Source: JBBDSH01 sp040905045
GTDB taxonomy: Bacteria; Pseudomonadota; Gammaproteobacteria; Eutrophobiales; Eutrophobiaceae
Length of the DNA: 64,000 bases
Assembly (NCBI GenBank): GCA_040905045.1
Contig: JBBDSH010000073.1
Coordinates: 32,974 to 96,973 of the forward strand
Reading direction: 5' to 3'
Under the pieces are notes generated by a model, which saw only the letters and a program-made list of their open reading frames with translations, was not told where the DNA came from and did not search any database. Made by a program: the position numbers and the translations under genes. Below are positions 17,962-26,533 of this stretch, piece by piece; position 1 is the first letter of the stretch, and each line of letters opens with the position of its first letter.

Positions 17962-19299
17962 ATGATCAGCGCCAAAGAGAACCGCTTACTGACGGATATT
18001 CTTGGAGACAGCCCGGCGGCGGGGGTGCTGCGCAATTACTGGCAGCCGGCGGCGCTGGTGGAGGAGTTGACCGAGACCCGGCCGGTGGTGCCGGTGCGGC
18101 TGTTCGGCGAGGAACTGGCGCTGTTTCGGGATGAGCAGGGCCGTTACGGCCTGGTGGGGCGGCACTGCCCGCACCGGGGCGCGGACCTGTGCTACGGGCG
18201 GCTCGAGGACGGCGGTCTGCGTTGCGCCTTTCACGGCTGGCTGTTCGATGTGGCCGGTCGTTGCCTGGAGCAGCCGGCGGAACCCAAGGGCAGCCGCTTT
18301 CATGAGAAGTTGCGGCACCGTTCCTATCCCTGCGAGGTGCGCAGCGGTATTGTCTTTGCCTACCTGGGCGAGGGGGAGCCACCGCCGCTGCCGGAGTTCG
18401 ATTGTTTGACGGCGCCGGACAGCCATACGTTTGCATTTAAGGGCTTATGGGAATGCAACTGGCTGCAGGCGCTGGAAGTGGGCATCGATCCGGCGCACGC
18501 CTCGTTTCTGCACCGGTTTTTCGAGGATGAGGACACCAGTGAGTCCTACGGCAAGCAGTTCCGCGGCGCGGCCGCGGACACGGACATCCCGCTGACAAAA
18601 ATCCTGCGCGAGTACGAACGCCCCGATATTCAGACGGAGGAGACCGATTACGGCTTTCGTCTGATCACAACGCGCGATATCGATGAGAAGACGGTGCATT
18701 ACCGCATTACCAACCTGGTGTTTCCCAACGCCATCACGATTCCCATGAGCCGGGACATGACCATCACCCAGTGGCACGTGCCCATCGATAACGAGACCTG
18801 CTACTGGTACTCCATCTTCACCAGCTTCGGCGGCCCGGTGGACAAGGCCACCATGCGTGAGCAGCGCCTGAAGGAGCACACCCTGCCGGAATACCGGCCG
18901 GTGAAGAACAAGCACAATTACTACGGTTTCGACCCGCAAGAGCAAAAAAACCAGACCTATACGGGGATGGGCATGGACATCAACGTGCACGACCAATGGG
19001 CGGTGGAATCCCTGGGCCCCATCCAGGATCGCACCGACGAGCATCTGGGCCAGTCGGACGTGGGGATCAAGCTCTACCGTCGCCTGTTGAAAGAGGCCAT
19101 GGAGGCCGGGTCGGCCACAGCATTGCCGTTTCGCCCGGACAACGGCCGGGTCCTGAACCAGCGCGGCCCGGTGGCGGTGGACGCCCTGGGCCCGCCGGAG
19201 GAGCCGGACTGCTGGAAGACCTACGACCGGGAGCGGCGCGGGGCGAGCGACTGGGCACCGGATCCCTGGACGAGCACTGAGTCCGCGCATGGCGAGTGA
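17962..19299 (+). CDS. Rieske non-heme iron oxygenase, α subunit
   Basis: From ATG 17962 (AGGAG about 10 bases upstream) the protein is 445 residues. The Rieske [2Fe-2S] ligands are C69-x-H71 and C88-x2-H91; the mononuclear iron site is D176-x2-H179-x4-H184, with an Asp-rich segment near 355 probably giving the third ligand. It resembles the phthalate 4,5-dioxygenase/demethylase group, which works as an α-only trimer and hydroxylates or N/O-dealkylates with electrons from a separate reductase. No reductase gene is seen in the window. The gene overlaps the following ligase gene by 11 bp, so the two products are probably made together. Confidence 0.9.
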   Translation: MISAKENRLLTDILGDSPAAGVLRNYWQPAALVEELTETRPVVPVRLFGEELALFRDEQGRYGLVGRHCPHRGADLCYGRLEDGGLRCAFHGWLFDVAGRCLEQPAEPKGSRFHEKLRHRSYPCEVRSGIVFAYLGEGEPPPLPEFDCLTAPDSHTFAFKGLWECNWLQALEVGIDPAHASFLHRFFEDEDTSESYGKQFRGAAADTDIPLTKILREYERPDIQTEETDYGFRLITTRDIDEKTVHYRITNLVFPNAITIPMSRDMTITQWHVPIDNETCYWYSIFTSFGGPVDKATMREQRLKEHTLPEYRPVKNKHNYYGFDPQEQKNQTYTGMGMDINVHDQWAVESLGPIQDRTDEHLGQSDVGIKLYRRLLKEAMEAGSATALPFRPDNGRVLNQRGPVAVDALGPPEEPDCWKTYDRERRGASDWAPDPWTSTESAHGE

Positions 19300-20737
19300 C
19301 AGCTTTGTAGCCCGTCACGGCCTGTGGAGCGAGGCGCAGGCAACGGCGGCCGGGGAAGTTCTGAAACAGATCCGCGAGGCGGATCTGACGACGATCCGCG
19401 TATCCTTTTGCGATCAGCACGGCGTCCTGCGCGGCAAGACCATTACGGTGCGGGCCTTTGAAGAGATCCTGTACAACGGCTGCGGGATCACGACGACGCT
19501 TTTGCTCAAGGATGTGGCGCACAAGACTGTCTACCCGGTGTGGGAAAGCGGCGGCGGCTTCGACCGTGCGGAACTGACCGGAGCGAGTGATTTTCTCATG
19601 CTGCCGGATCCGGCCACCTTCCGGGTGTTGCCGTGGGTCGAGAAGACCGGCTGGGTGCTGAGCGATTGCTACTTCCCGGACGGGACACCGGTGCCGTTTT
19701 CGACGCGGTCGCTGTACCAGTCCGCGCTGTCGCGGTTGCAGGAGCAAGGGTACGCCTTTCTGTCGGGGATGGAACTGGAATGCAATCTCTACCGCATTAA
19801 CGATGCACGTCTCACCCACGCCGACTGCGGTCAGCCGGGGACACCGCCATTGGTGAGTCCGCTGGCGCACGGCTTCCAGTACCTGACCGAAACCCGTTTC
19901 GACGAACTGGAACCGATCCTGGAGATCCTGCGCCGGGACCTGCTGGCGCTGGGCCTGCCGCTGCGGACGCTGGAAGCGGAGTTCGGTCCCAGCCAGGTGG
20001 AACTGACCTTCGACCCGGAGGCGGGGCTGGCCGGCGCGGACCATGCCGTGCTGGCGCGCAGCGCCATCAAACAGATCGCGCGGCGGCACGGTTACCTGGC
20101 CACCTTCATGTGCCGGCCGGCGCTGGCGAACGCTTTCTCCAGCGGCTGGCATCTGCACCAGTCGCTGCTGGACGCGAAGACGGGGGCCAACCGGTTTGTC
20201 TCGGCGGACGGTCAGGCGCCGCTCTCGCCCGAGGGCGGCCACTATCTGGCCGGACTACTGGCGCACGCCAAAGAGGCGTGTCTGCCGGCCACGCCGACCC
20301 TCAACGGCTACAAACGCTACCGGCCGTTTACCCTGGCGCCCAACCACATCGTCTGGGGCCGGGACAACCGCGGTGCCATGCTGCGGGTGGTGGGGTTGCC
20401 CGGGTCGGCCTCGACCCATATCGAGAACCGGGTCGGGGAACCGGCCGCAAACCCGTATCTGTATTTTGCCGCCCAGGTCCTGTGCGGACTGGATGGCATC
20501 GAGAAACAGACGCCCTTGCCGGAGGCGGTGGATACGCCTTACAGCGATCGCTGGGAACGGCTGCCGCGGAACCTGTACGAGGCCATCGGGCATTTCCGGA
20601 CCAGCGCCCTGTTCCGGGCAGGCTGGGGCGATGCATTCGTGGATTATTACGCCACCCTGAAAGAGTTTGAACTGAACCGCTTCCTGTCCGAGGAAGTGAC
20701 GGATTGGGAACAGCGGGAATACTTCGAGAATCTTTGA
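19289..20737 (+). CDS. Glutamine-synthetase-like γ-glutamyl ligase
   Basis: The 482-residue protein has the GS β-grasp domain (about residues 20–115; VSFCDQHGVLRGKT) and the catalytic barrel with GMELECNLY, ETLEAEFGPSQVE-type metal residues, SSGWHLHQSL (the HxHxS loop) and HIENRVGEPAANPYLY. It belongs with GS-like enzymes that glutamylate amines (polyamines, ethanolamine, isopropylamine, aniline) rather than with GlnA. ATP-dependent γ-glutamylation of an amine in the cytoplasm is the expected reaction. Its coupling to a Rieske oxygenase recalls the aniline system, but no glutamine-amidotransferase gene accompanies it. Codon use is richer in GC than neighbouring island genes. Confidence 0.85.
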   Translation: MASDSFVARHGLWSEAQATAAGEVLKQIREADLTTIRVSFCDQHGVLRGKTITVRAFEEILYNGCGITTTLLLKDVAHKTVYPVWESGGGFDRAELTGASDFLMLPDPATFRVLPWVEKTGWVLSDCYFPDGTPVPFSTRSLYQSALSRLQEQGYAFLSGMELECNLYRINDARLTHADCGQPGTPPLVSPLAHGFQYLTETRFDELEPILEILRRDLLALGLPLRTLEAEFGPSQVELTFDPEAGLAGADHAVLARSAIKQIARRHGYLATFMCRPALANAFSSGWHLHQSLLDAKTGANRFVSADGQAPLSPEGGHYLAGLLAHAKEACLPATPTLNGYKRYRPFTLAPNHIVWGRDNRGAMLRVVGLPGSASTHIENRVGEPAANPYLYFAAQVLCGLDGIEKQTPLPEAVDTPYSDRWERLPRNLYEAIGHFRTSALFRAGWGDAFVDYYATLKEFELNRFLSEEVTDWEQREYFENL

Positions 20738-20797
20738 TTCAGGAGTAAGGAGATGGAGACAAGTTCGATTAACCGGGGTCTCTGCGGGATGAGATAG

Positions 20798-21280
20798 ATG
20801 CAAACTCGATTAAGCAAAATTTTACTGGTGGCCTGCGCGGCTTTGTTCGCCACTCTCGTGGTTTTCAATAACGTAACGGATTATGACTCCAATTTTGAAT
20901 TCGTACGCCATGTCCTGAGCATGGATACCACCTTCCCGGACAACAACGGCATGTGGCGCCGCATAGAATCTCCTCTGCTGCATCATTTCGCCTACGTGTT
21001 CATCATCCTCACCGAATTCGCTATTGCTCTGCTTGGCTGGATTGCCGTCTGGCGCATGTGGCGCACGCGAGCCGATGCCGTTGCATTCAGACAGGCCAAA
21101 GTTCCGGCGGTATGGTCGCTATCCATCGGTATCCTGCTCTGGTTCGGCGGATTTATCGCCGTCGGTGGAGAATGGTTCCTCATGTGGCAATCCGATACCT
21201 GGAACGCCCAGGAGGCGGCGGCCAGGTTCACGATTATTTACACAATGATATTGATCTATCTCGTTCAGGAGGATAACTGA
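20798..21280 (+). CDS. DUF2165 integral membrane protein
   Basis: This 160-residue protein has four predicted membrane segments (about residues 8–24, 63–85, 105–125 and 138–156) and the DUF2165 hallmarks FNNVTDYDSNFEFVRHVLSMDTTF after the first helix and GGEWFLMWQS before the last. The family is found in the inner membrane of proteobacteria; its function is unknown, although members often lie near catabolic or transport genes. It follows the GS-like gene by 60 bp on the same strand and is closed by a terminator, so it is the last gene of the Rieske operon. Confidence 0.8.
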   Translation: MQTRLSKILLVACAALFATLVVFNNVTDYDSNFEFVRHVLSMDTTFPDNNGMWRRIESPLLHHFAYVFIILTEFAIALLGWIAVWRMWRTRADAVAFRQAKVPAVWSLSIGILLWFGGFIAVGGEWFLMWQSDTWNAQEAAARFTIIYTMILIYLVQEDN

Positions 21281-21399
21281 CGATACTGCCGATATTCGGG
21301 CACAGGTGTATCAGCGGGAGATGTGTAGTGATGTTTTAGCGGGAGATGTTGATATGGCTATAATAATAAAAACAAATATTATTACTGTAGTAGCGTTGA

Positions 21400-21428
21400 A
21401 GGCGGGTTTAAACACCCGCCTGTTTTTT
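21400..21428 (+). terminator. Intrinsic terminator after DUF2165 gene
   Basis: The stem AGGCGGGT/ACCCGCCT with loop TTAAAC is followed by GTTTTTT. It ends the Rieske–ligase–DUF2165 unit and lies 22 bp before the next gene, which must therefore be transcribed from its own promoter or by read-through. Confidence 0.88.
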
Positions 21429-21449
21429 CTATGAGGATGGATTAGCCGG

Positions 21450-23246
21450 ATGACGCACATGAATCGCACTGAAAGCGGCCACGGGATACTCTTCAGGCTG
21501 TTCGTCGTCACCTGCCTCGTTACGGGGGTAATGTTTATACAGGCATGCCGTAATGATGACTCGGCCACGATGCATGCCGATCGTATTTTCCACAACGGCG
21601 AAATCATTACCGTTGATAAGGAATTTTCCATGGCCGACTCGCTGGCCGTGAAAGACGGCCGCATCATTGCTGTCGGTGATCGGGGCTCTGTTTTCCGGCA
21701 TCGCGGCGGGGACACGGATATGGTAGATCTCCACGGCAGAGTCATGATGCCGGGATTGATCGACTCCCATACCCATCCGACGGATGCTGCCCTGTTCGAA
21801 TTTGATCACGCGGTTCCGGCCATGCATTCCGTGGCCGACGTGCTGGATTACGTGAAGCAGCGTTCCCGGGCTGTGCCGGAAGGTGAATGGATTTGCGTGG
21901 ATCAGGTATTCATTACCCGTCTCAGGGAACGCCGTTTCCCGAGCAGGAAAGAGCTGGATACGGTCGCGCCGGAGCACCCGGTTGTCTTCGCGACGTTTCC
22001 CAGCGCCCCGGCCGCCTCACTGAACAGCGCCGCTTTGAAAGCACTGAATATCGGGGCGGGAAATCATGAAGATTTTGAAGTCGATTCCGGGACGGGGAAG
22101 CTCACCGGTATTGTCCATAATCACACGGAATATATCCCTGCCACGGCGTGTTCAAACGGGACGGGACCGGACGAGGCCGATATTGAACAGCGCCTGGGCA
22201 AACTGTTTCATGATTACAACTCCGTGGGCCTGACGACCATCGCCGATCGCAACGCCGACCGATCCGAGGTGGAACGTTACCGGCGCATGCTGGAGAAAGA
22301 TGCGCTTTCGGTTCGCATGGCGATATCCCACGGTATCGATACCGGCAAACAGCGTTCCGTGGATGAAATTGTCGCGGATATACGCGACATCGCCGCGCAT
22401 CCGTTGCGGCGGGGCGATCCCATGCTGCGGATTATCGGCGTCAAGGGACTGGTGGACGGCGGCATGCTGACCGGAACCGCCTACATGAAGGAGCCCTGGG
22501 GCAAAAGTGAGCTCTATGCCATCGATGATCCGGAATACCGCGGTTTCTACCGGTTGCCGCCGGAACGATTACTGCCGATTGTCAGGGCGACTATTGAAGA
22601 AGGCATGCAGTTTGTCGGTCATGCTGTCGGCGACGGCGCCGTGAATACCCTTGTGGAGACCTACGCAAGCGTGGCCGAGGACATGCCCATCGCCGCCACG
22701 CGGCCGTGTATCGCCCATTGCAACTTCATGACGGTAAAAGCGCTTGAGCGCATGGCCCGACTGGACATCGTGGCCGACTTTCAGCCCGCCTGGCTGTATC
22801 TGGATGCGCCGACACTGATTGATCACTTTGACTATAAGCGGCTGGAATATTTTCAGCCTCTGAAAACAGTGTTCAACAAGGGGATTATCGCGGGCGGCGG
22901 CTCCGATCACTGGCAAAAAATCGGATCCCTGCGTTCCACCAATCCCTACAACCCGTTCCTGGGCATGTGGATCGCCATTACGCGGAATGCAAGGGATTAC
23001 CCGGAACAAGTCCACCCCGAACAGGCACTGAACCGGGAACAGGCAATTCGGCTGTATACCGCGAATAACGCCCATCTGCTTTTCCTGGAGGAGGAGACCG
23101 GTTCACTGGAGCCGGGCAAGGCCGCCGACATGATCGTTCTCGATCGGGACATACTGAGTTGCGAAATTGAGGATCTTAAGGATACCCGGGTCCTGAGAAC
23201 CTATCTGAACGGTGAGCTTGTCTATTCCAGCGGTACCGGACTCTGA
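21450..23246 (+). CDS. Lipoprotein amidohydrolase, YtcJ/NfdA type
   Basis: The 598-residue protein begins with a hydrophobic segment and a lipobox-like FIQAC at about residues 29–33, suggesting a lipoprotein exported to the periplasmic side. The rest is a composite-barrel amidohydrolase: DSHTHPTDA metal motif (about 104–112), KGLVDGGMLTGTAYM, FVGHAVGDGAV, HCNFM and GGGSDHW. The closest characterised relative class is N-substituted formamide deformylase and YtcJ-like amidohydrolases, which are normally cytoplasmic. Membrane anchoring of such an enzyme is unusual. It is followed closely by a Tat-exported flavin oxidase, which supports periplasmic processing of the imported compound. Confidence 0.78.
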   Translation: MTHMNRTESGHGILFRLFVVTCLVTGVMFIQACRNDDSATMHADRIFHNGEIITVDKEFSMADSLAVKDGRIIAVGDRGSVFRHRGGDTDMVDLHGRVMMPGLIDSHTHPTDAALFEFDHAVPAMHSVADVLDYVKQRSRAVPEGEWICVDQVFITRLRERRFPSRKELDTVAPEHPVVFATFPSAPAASLNSAALKALNIGAGNHEDFEVDSGTGKLTGIVHNHTEYIPATACSNGTGPDEADIEQRLGKLFHDYNSVGLTTIADRNADRSEVERYRRMLEKDALSVRMAISHGIDTGKQRSVDEIVADIRDIAAHPLRRGDPMLRIIGVKGLVDGGMLTGTAYMKEPWGKSELYAIDDPEYRGFYRLPPERLLPIVRATIEEGMQFVGHAVGDGAVNTLVETYASVAEDMPIAATRPCIAHCNFMTVKALERMARLDIVADFQPAWLYLDAPTLIDHFDYKRLEYFQPLKTVFNKGIIAGGGSDHWQKIGSLRSTNPYNPFLGMWIAITRNARDYPEQVHPEQALNREQAIRLYTANNAHLLFLEEETGSLEPGKAADMIVLDRDILSCEIEDLKDTRVLRTYLNGELVYSSGTGL

Positions 23247-23274
23247 ACATCAATCTCACAGGAACATTAAAGAC

Positions 23275-24744
23275 ATGCAGTTACGGCGAAACTTTCTGAA
23301 GCAAACACTGGCAACCATCGGCGCTGGACTGTTCGGTGTCGTCAAGCCGGGTCTGGCGGCGGCCAGTGGTTATATCAATCAACTGCCCGGACTGAAGGAA
23401 CGCCTGCAGGGACTGGTGGTCCGGCGTGGTGATCCGGATTACGGTTTATGGCGGCAGTCCATGCTCTGGAAGACGTCTCTTCCGAATCGTTATCCGGATG
23501 TCATCGTTCAGCCACGTTCCGAGGAAGAAGTCATTCAGGCAATACGTTTTGCGGCAGACAATGATCTCAAGGTGGCGTGTCGCTGCAGTGGCCATAACAC
23601 GGCCGGTGCCGCGATGCGGGACGGAGGGTTGCTGATGGATCTGTCATTGTTCAGGGAAACGAGGATCGACGCGGCTAACGGGTCCGCCTCCATTCAGCCG
23701 GCTGTGACCGCTCATGAACTCATGGGACACTGTCTTGAGCAGAAGCTGGCGTTTCCCGTCGCCACCTGTCCCGGTGTTGCCATGGGCGGTTATCTCCTCG
23801 GCGGGGGCATGGGCTGGAACAAGGCCGCCTGGGGTGACGTGGCCTGCTATTCCGTAAAAAGCGCGGATATCATTCTGGCCGACGGACGTAAAATAACCGC
23901 GAATCAACAGCATCATACGGACCTGTTCTGGGCGGTGCGCGGCGCCGGACCGGGTTTCTTTGGTCTTGTCACCCGTTATGAATTGTCCCTGTATGACGCA
24001 CCGGGGGCCATACTTAGCAACACGTATTTCTGTTCCCTGGACAATCTCGAAAATGTACTCGGGATACTGGAAGAGCGCCAGGCCGACAAGGATGAACGGG
24101 TCTCCCTCATGTTGATGTTGATGCGCAATCCGCGCGGCGAATCCGACGATAGCAGTGCAGCGAGCAAGGTTTGCATGATCGCCATGAGTGCCTTTGCCCG
24201 TGATTCGCAGGAAGCCTCCGCGTTACTGGCTCCCTATACCGGCAGCAAACTGGCGGAGTTGAGTCTTTTCAGTTACGAGGAACAACCCAACTCGTTCGAG
24301 AAACTGTTCAATGCGGGCGGTGACGGCTCCGTGCGGACGCGCGGCGCGGCCGATAATATCTGGACGAACAGCATGGATGCCCTGCTCGACATGGCAGATC
24401 TTTACCGGACGGTGCCATCATCCCGTTCCAGGGTATTGTTTTCCTATGGCACGGAACCGGAATTGCGTGACGATGCCTGTTTTTCCCGTATCGGCGGGAG
24501 TTACCTGGCCAATTATCTGGTATGGGATCAACCCGCCGATGATGAAGCCAATTACCGCTGGCTCGACGAGGCCAGTCAAAGATTGCGGAAATACGCCGTC
24601 GGGCATTACATCAATGAACTGGAAACACAACGCTACCCGGAAAAGATCGACATGGCTTTTTCGGATGACGCAATGAATAAGTTGGCTGCATTGCGGCGCC
24701 AGTACGACCCGGACGGGCGTTTCCATGACTATCTGGGCCGTTAA
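23275..24744 (+). CDS. Tat-exported BBE-type FAD-linked oxidase
   Basis: The start at 23275 gives MQLRRNFLKQTLATIGAGLFG, a twin-arginine signal (RRNFLK); the frame extends back to 23212 but only over the end of the preceding gene. The 489-residue protein has a PCMH-type FAD domain with CRCSGHNTAGA and TCPGVAMGGYLLGGG. By comparison with berberine-bridge-like enzymes, the His and Cys in these motifs may bind FAD bicovalently. It ends with the BBE substrate-closing motif (LRRQYDPDGRFHDY). Such enzymes oxidise alcohols, sugars or amines and pass electrons to O2 or another acceptor. It is probably co-transcribed with the lipoprotein amidohydrolase. Confidence 0.85.
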   Translation: MQLRRNFLKQTLATIGAGLFGVVKPGLAAASGYINQLPGLKERLQGLVVRRGDPDYGLWRQSMLWKTSLPNRYPDVIVQPRSEEEVIQAIRFAADNDLKVACRCSGHNTAGAAMRDGGLLMDLSLFRETRIDAANGSASIQPAVTAHELMGHCLEQKLAFPVATCPGVAMGGYLLGGGMGWNKAAWGDVACYSVKSADIILADGRKITANQQHHTDLFWAVRGAGPGFFGLVTRYELSLYDAPGAILSNTYFCSLDNLENVLGILEERQADKDERVSLMLMLMRNPRGESDDSSAASKVCMIAMSAFARDSQEASALLAPYTGSKLAELSLFSYEEQPNSFEKLFNAGGDGSVRTRGAADNIWTNSMDALLDMADLYRTVPSSRSRVLFSYGTEPELRDDACFSRIGGSYLANYLVWDQPADDEANYRWLDEASQRLRKYAVGHYINELETQRYPEKIDMAFSDDAMNKLAALRRQYDPDGRFHDYLGR

Positions 24745-24750
24745 AGTATG

Positions 24751-25156
24751 TGTTGCGGCTCCAAGTTCACTCCCGAGACATAACGCGGACACGCTGTAAA
24801 TACTTTCCCCGGATCAAGTCCTGACTCTTCTACACATTTAATGAAGTCCGGGAAGGAGGTAACGATTTATCCGGTTGAACTGAAATGAACTTTGGATACC
24901 GGCTCCCGGCTCTTCGGCCGGGACCGGACTCGCACGCGACGCTTGACCGGCATGACGGCAACCCGAGGCCGTCATGCCGGAGGCGCGCCGTCCAGCGCCA
25001 TCCGGTATCCATTCATTTGTGTAGAAGAGACAGCGATCAAGCCTGCCCCGGCAGGTTGTTAGCCGGGGTTCGGGGCAGGCTCTGTAGCTCGAATGCGGCG
25101 TCCATGCCGCATACGGTCCGCTCATATGTCTCGGGAGTGAACTTGGAGCCGCAACA
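24751..25156. mobile_element. 406-bp MITE-like element with perfect 32-bp terminal inverted repeats
   Basis: The ends 24751–24782 and 25125–25156 are exact inverted copies (TGTTGCGGCTCCAAG… at the left end). Further nested inverted pairs follow: CTCTTCTACACA (24825–24836) with TGTGTAGAAGAG (25018–25029), GGATACCGG with CCGGTATCC, and GGCATGACGGC with GCCGTCATGCC. The whole thing can fold into one long branched hairpin. No transposase reading frame is present and no clear target duplication was seen. It fills the 444-bp gap 24745–25188 between convergent genes. Confidence 0.8.
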
Positions 25157-25188
25157 GCTGTATCACTGACAGGCCGCGTGGCGCATCG

Positions 25189-26226
25189 TCACTGACCATG
25201 CAGGACCTGCTGGATACGCAGCATTTCAACATGGCCGTTGATGATCTCCCGCAAGCCGCCATAGCGGCCGTACTTGTCTTTCATCTTCTCGTATACCTTA
25301 TCGGCCAGCGCCGCCATGAAATTCCTGTAACTTTCGTAAGGATGAAAGCCGGGACCGTAGAATTCCCCTTTATCGACCGTTTTTGAAGCAGTGCGGATTG
25401 CATTTGCAAGGTCATCGTAATAGTCCAGGCTCAGGCGGATATCCGAACGGTTACCGACATTGCCGTGGCCCGCGTCGAGGAAATCCCAATCCAGGGAGCG
25501 CATCAGTTCCAGGTTGTCCCGGAATGCTTTCGGATCCATGGCCCAGTTGAAGCTGAAATAGGGCAACTGCCCCGGGGTAATCAGGTCCACCGCCTGGATA
25601 ACGCGTTCTTCCGGCAAATAATACAGCGAGGTATCGGGGCGATGGGCATAGGCTTCGGGAGTATGAATCCGTATATCCAGGCCTTGCAGGGACAGGCGAT
25701 CCTCGGGCACGGAGGCCACGAGCGTCGGGGCGGGAACATCCAGTGAAAAGCGGCCAATTTCCTCGATCACCTTGCTCGTTGCCACGATCTCCAGGTCCCG
25801 GCCCCGGTCCCGGGCATGCCGGGCAATCGTCTTCGCTCCGCCGATATGGTCCAGGTGACTGTGGGAGTAAATCAAGGTGGTGACCGGCCATTCCGTCACG
25901 GAGGCGATGGCGTCCAGAATAGCCCTGCTGCGACCGTCCCCGGGGCTGTCGAACAGGACAACGCCGTTTTCGCCGACATGAAACAGGATCGAGTAGCCGC
26001 GCACCGAGACCCAGTAGGTCTTTTCCGTCAGGCGCTGGATGACGTAATCCTGCTGATAGGTGAGGCGGTTCAGATCGGCCACTCGTTCTCCGGGCTGCAG
26101 CATGCGTTCCGCGGACGGGTCTGGCGGTGGATCCGATGCCCGGGCGGCCGAGCACAGCAGCAGTAGCACCAGTGATAATGCCAGTGGAAGGGGACGGTGT
26201 GGTCGCAGGGATGTGGTCAACGTCAC
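25189..26226 (-). CDS. Exported metallo-β-lactamase-fold hydrolase
   Basis: The 345-residue protein has a signal peptide (hydrophobic core about residues 14–27, cleavage near ARA-SDP). The MBL metal motif YSHSHLDHIGG is at about 121–131, and a later Asp (VIQAVDLI) and His (LDAGHGNVG) complete a dinuclear zinc site. The closest types are periplasmic MBL hydrolases acting on diverse esters, lactones or amides rather than true β-lactamases. It is divergent from TonB receptor 2 across a region with operator copy 4, so it probably belongs to the same regulon and could process the imported substrate in the periplasm. Confidence 0.82.
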   Translation of the reverse strand: MTLTTSLRPHRPLPLALSLVLLLLCSAARASDPPPDPSAERMLQPGERVADLNRLTYQQDYVIQRLTEKTYWVSVRGYSILFHVGENGVVLFDSPGDGRSRAILDAIASVTEWPVTTLIYSHSHLDHIGGAKTIARHARDRGRDLEIVATSKVIEEIGRFSLDVPAPTLVASVPEDRLSLQGLDIRIHTPEAYAHRPDTSLYYLPEERVIQAVDLITPGQLPYFSFNWAMDPKAFRDNLELMRSLDWDFLDAGHGNVGNRSDIRLSLDYYDDLANAIRTASKTVDKGEFYGPGFHPYESYRNFMAALADKVYEKMKDKYGRYGGLREIINGHVEMLRIQQVLHGQ

Positions 26227-26385
26227 TTTTTTCTACTCTCTTGATTTGCGGGGTGTTCGAAATCGCCGATCCATTCATTCATGGCTTGCGATCCTGATGT
26301 AACCGGATTATCGCATATGAACTGCAGGTGGTTGCCAGCGCGGTTTTGCAGTGCACAATATCATTGACATATCGGAAAAATTTAT

Positions 26386-26408
26386 TATGATCACTAATTA
26401 TGATCACA
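26386..26408. promoter_or_regulatory. Island operator copy 4 (MBL hydrolase / TonB receptor 2)
   Basis: Half sites TATGATCACT and TATGATCACA are separated by AAT. The site lies in the 307-bp divergent region, 160 bp from the MBL start and 126 bp from the receptor start, so it can serve both genes. Nothing else is evident in that gap. Confidence 0.8.
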
Positions 26409-26533
26409 TATTTGGATTTCATTTTGAAACCAAATTTTCCCAGAGTGATCATGCGGTGGTTTCCGATGGCTGCAGGTACGGTGTGCGGTAATGCGAAATC
26501 GGGGGATATTGTGCTTGCTATGAGGAGAAACAA

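Noticed and set aside
19067..20242. Long minus-strand open frame opposite the GS-like gene
   Set aside because: It is a shadow of a GC-rich gene: composition is Arg/Gln/Pro-rich, it has no recognisable domain, and the plus strand encodes a clear enzyme.
24751..25156. Coding frames inside the 406-bp element
   Set aside because: The short frames of 60–95 codons in both directions lack any family feature and arise from the inverted repeats.
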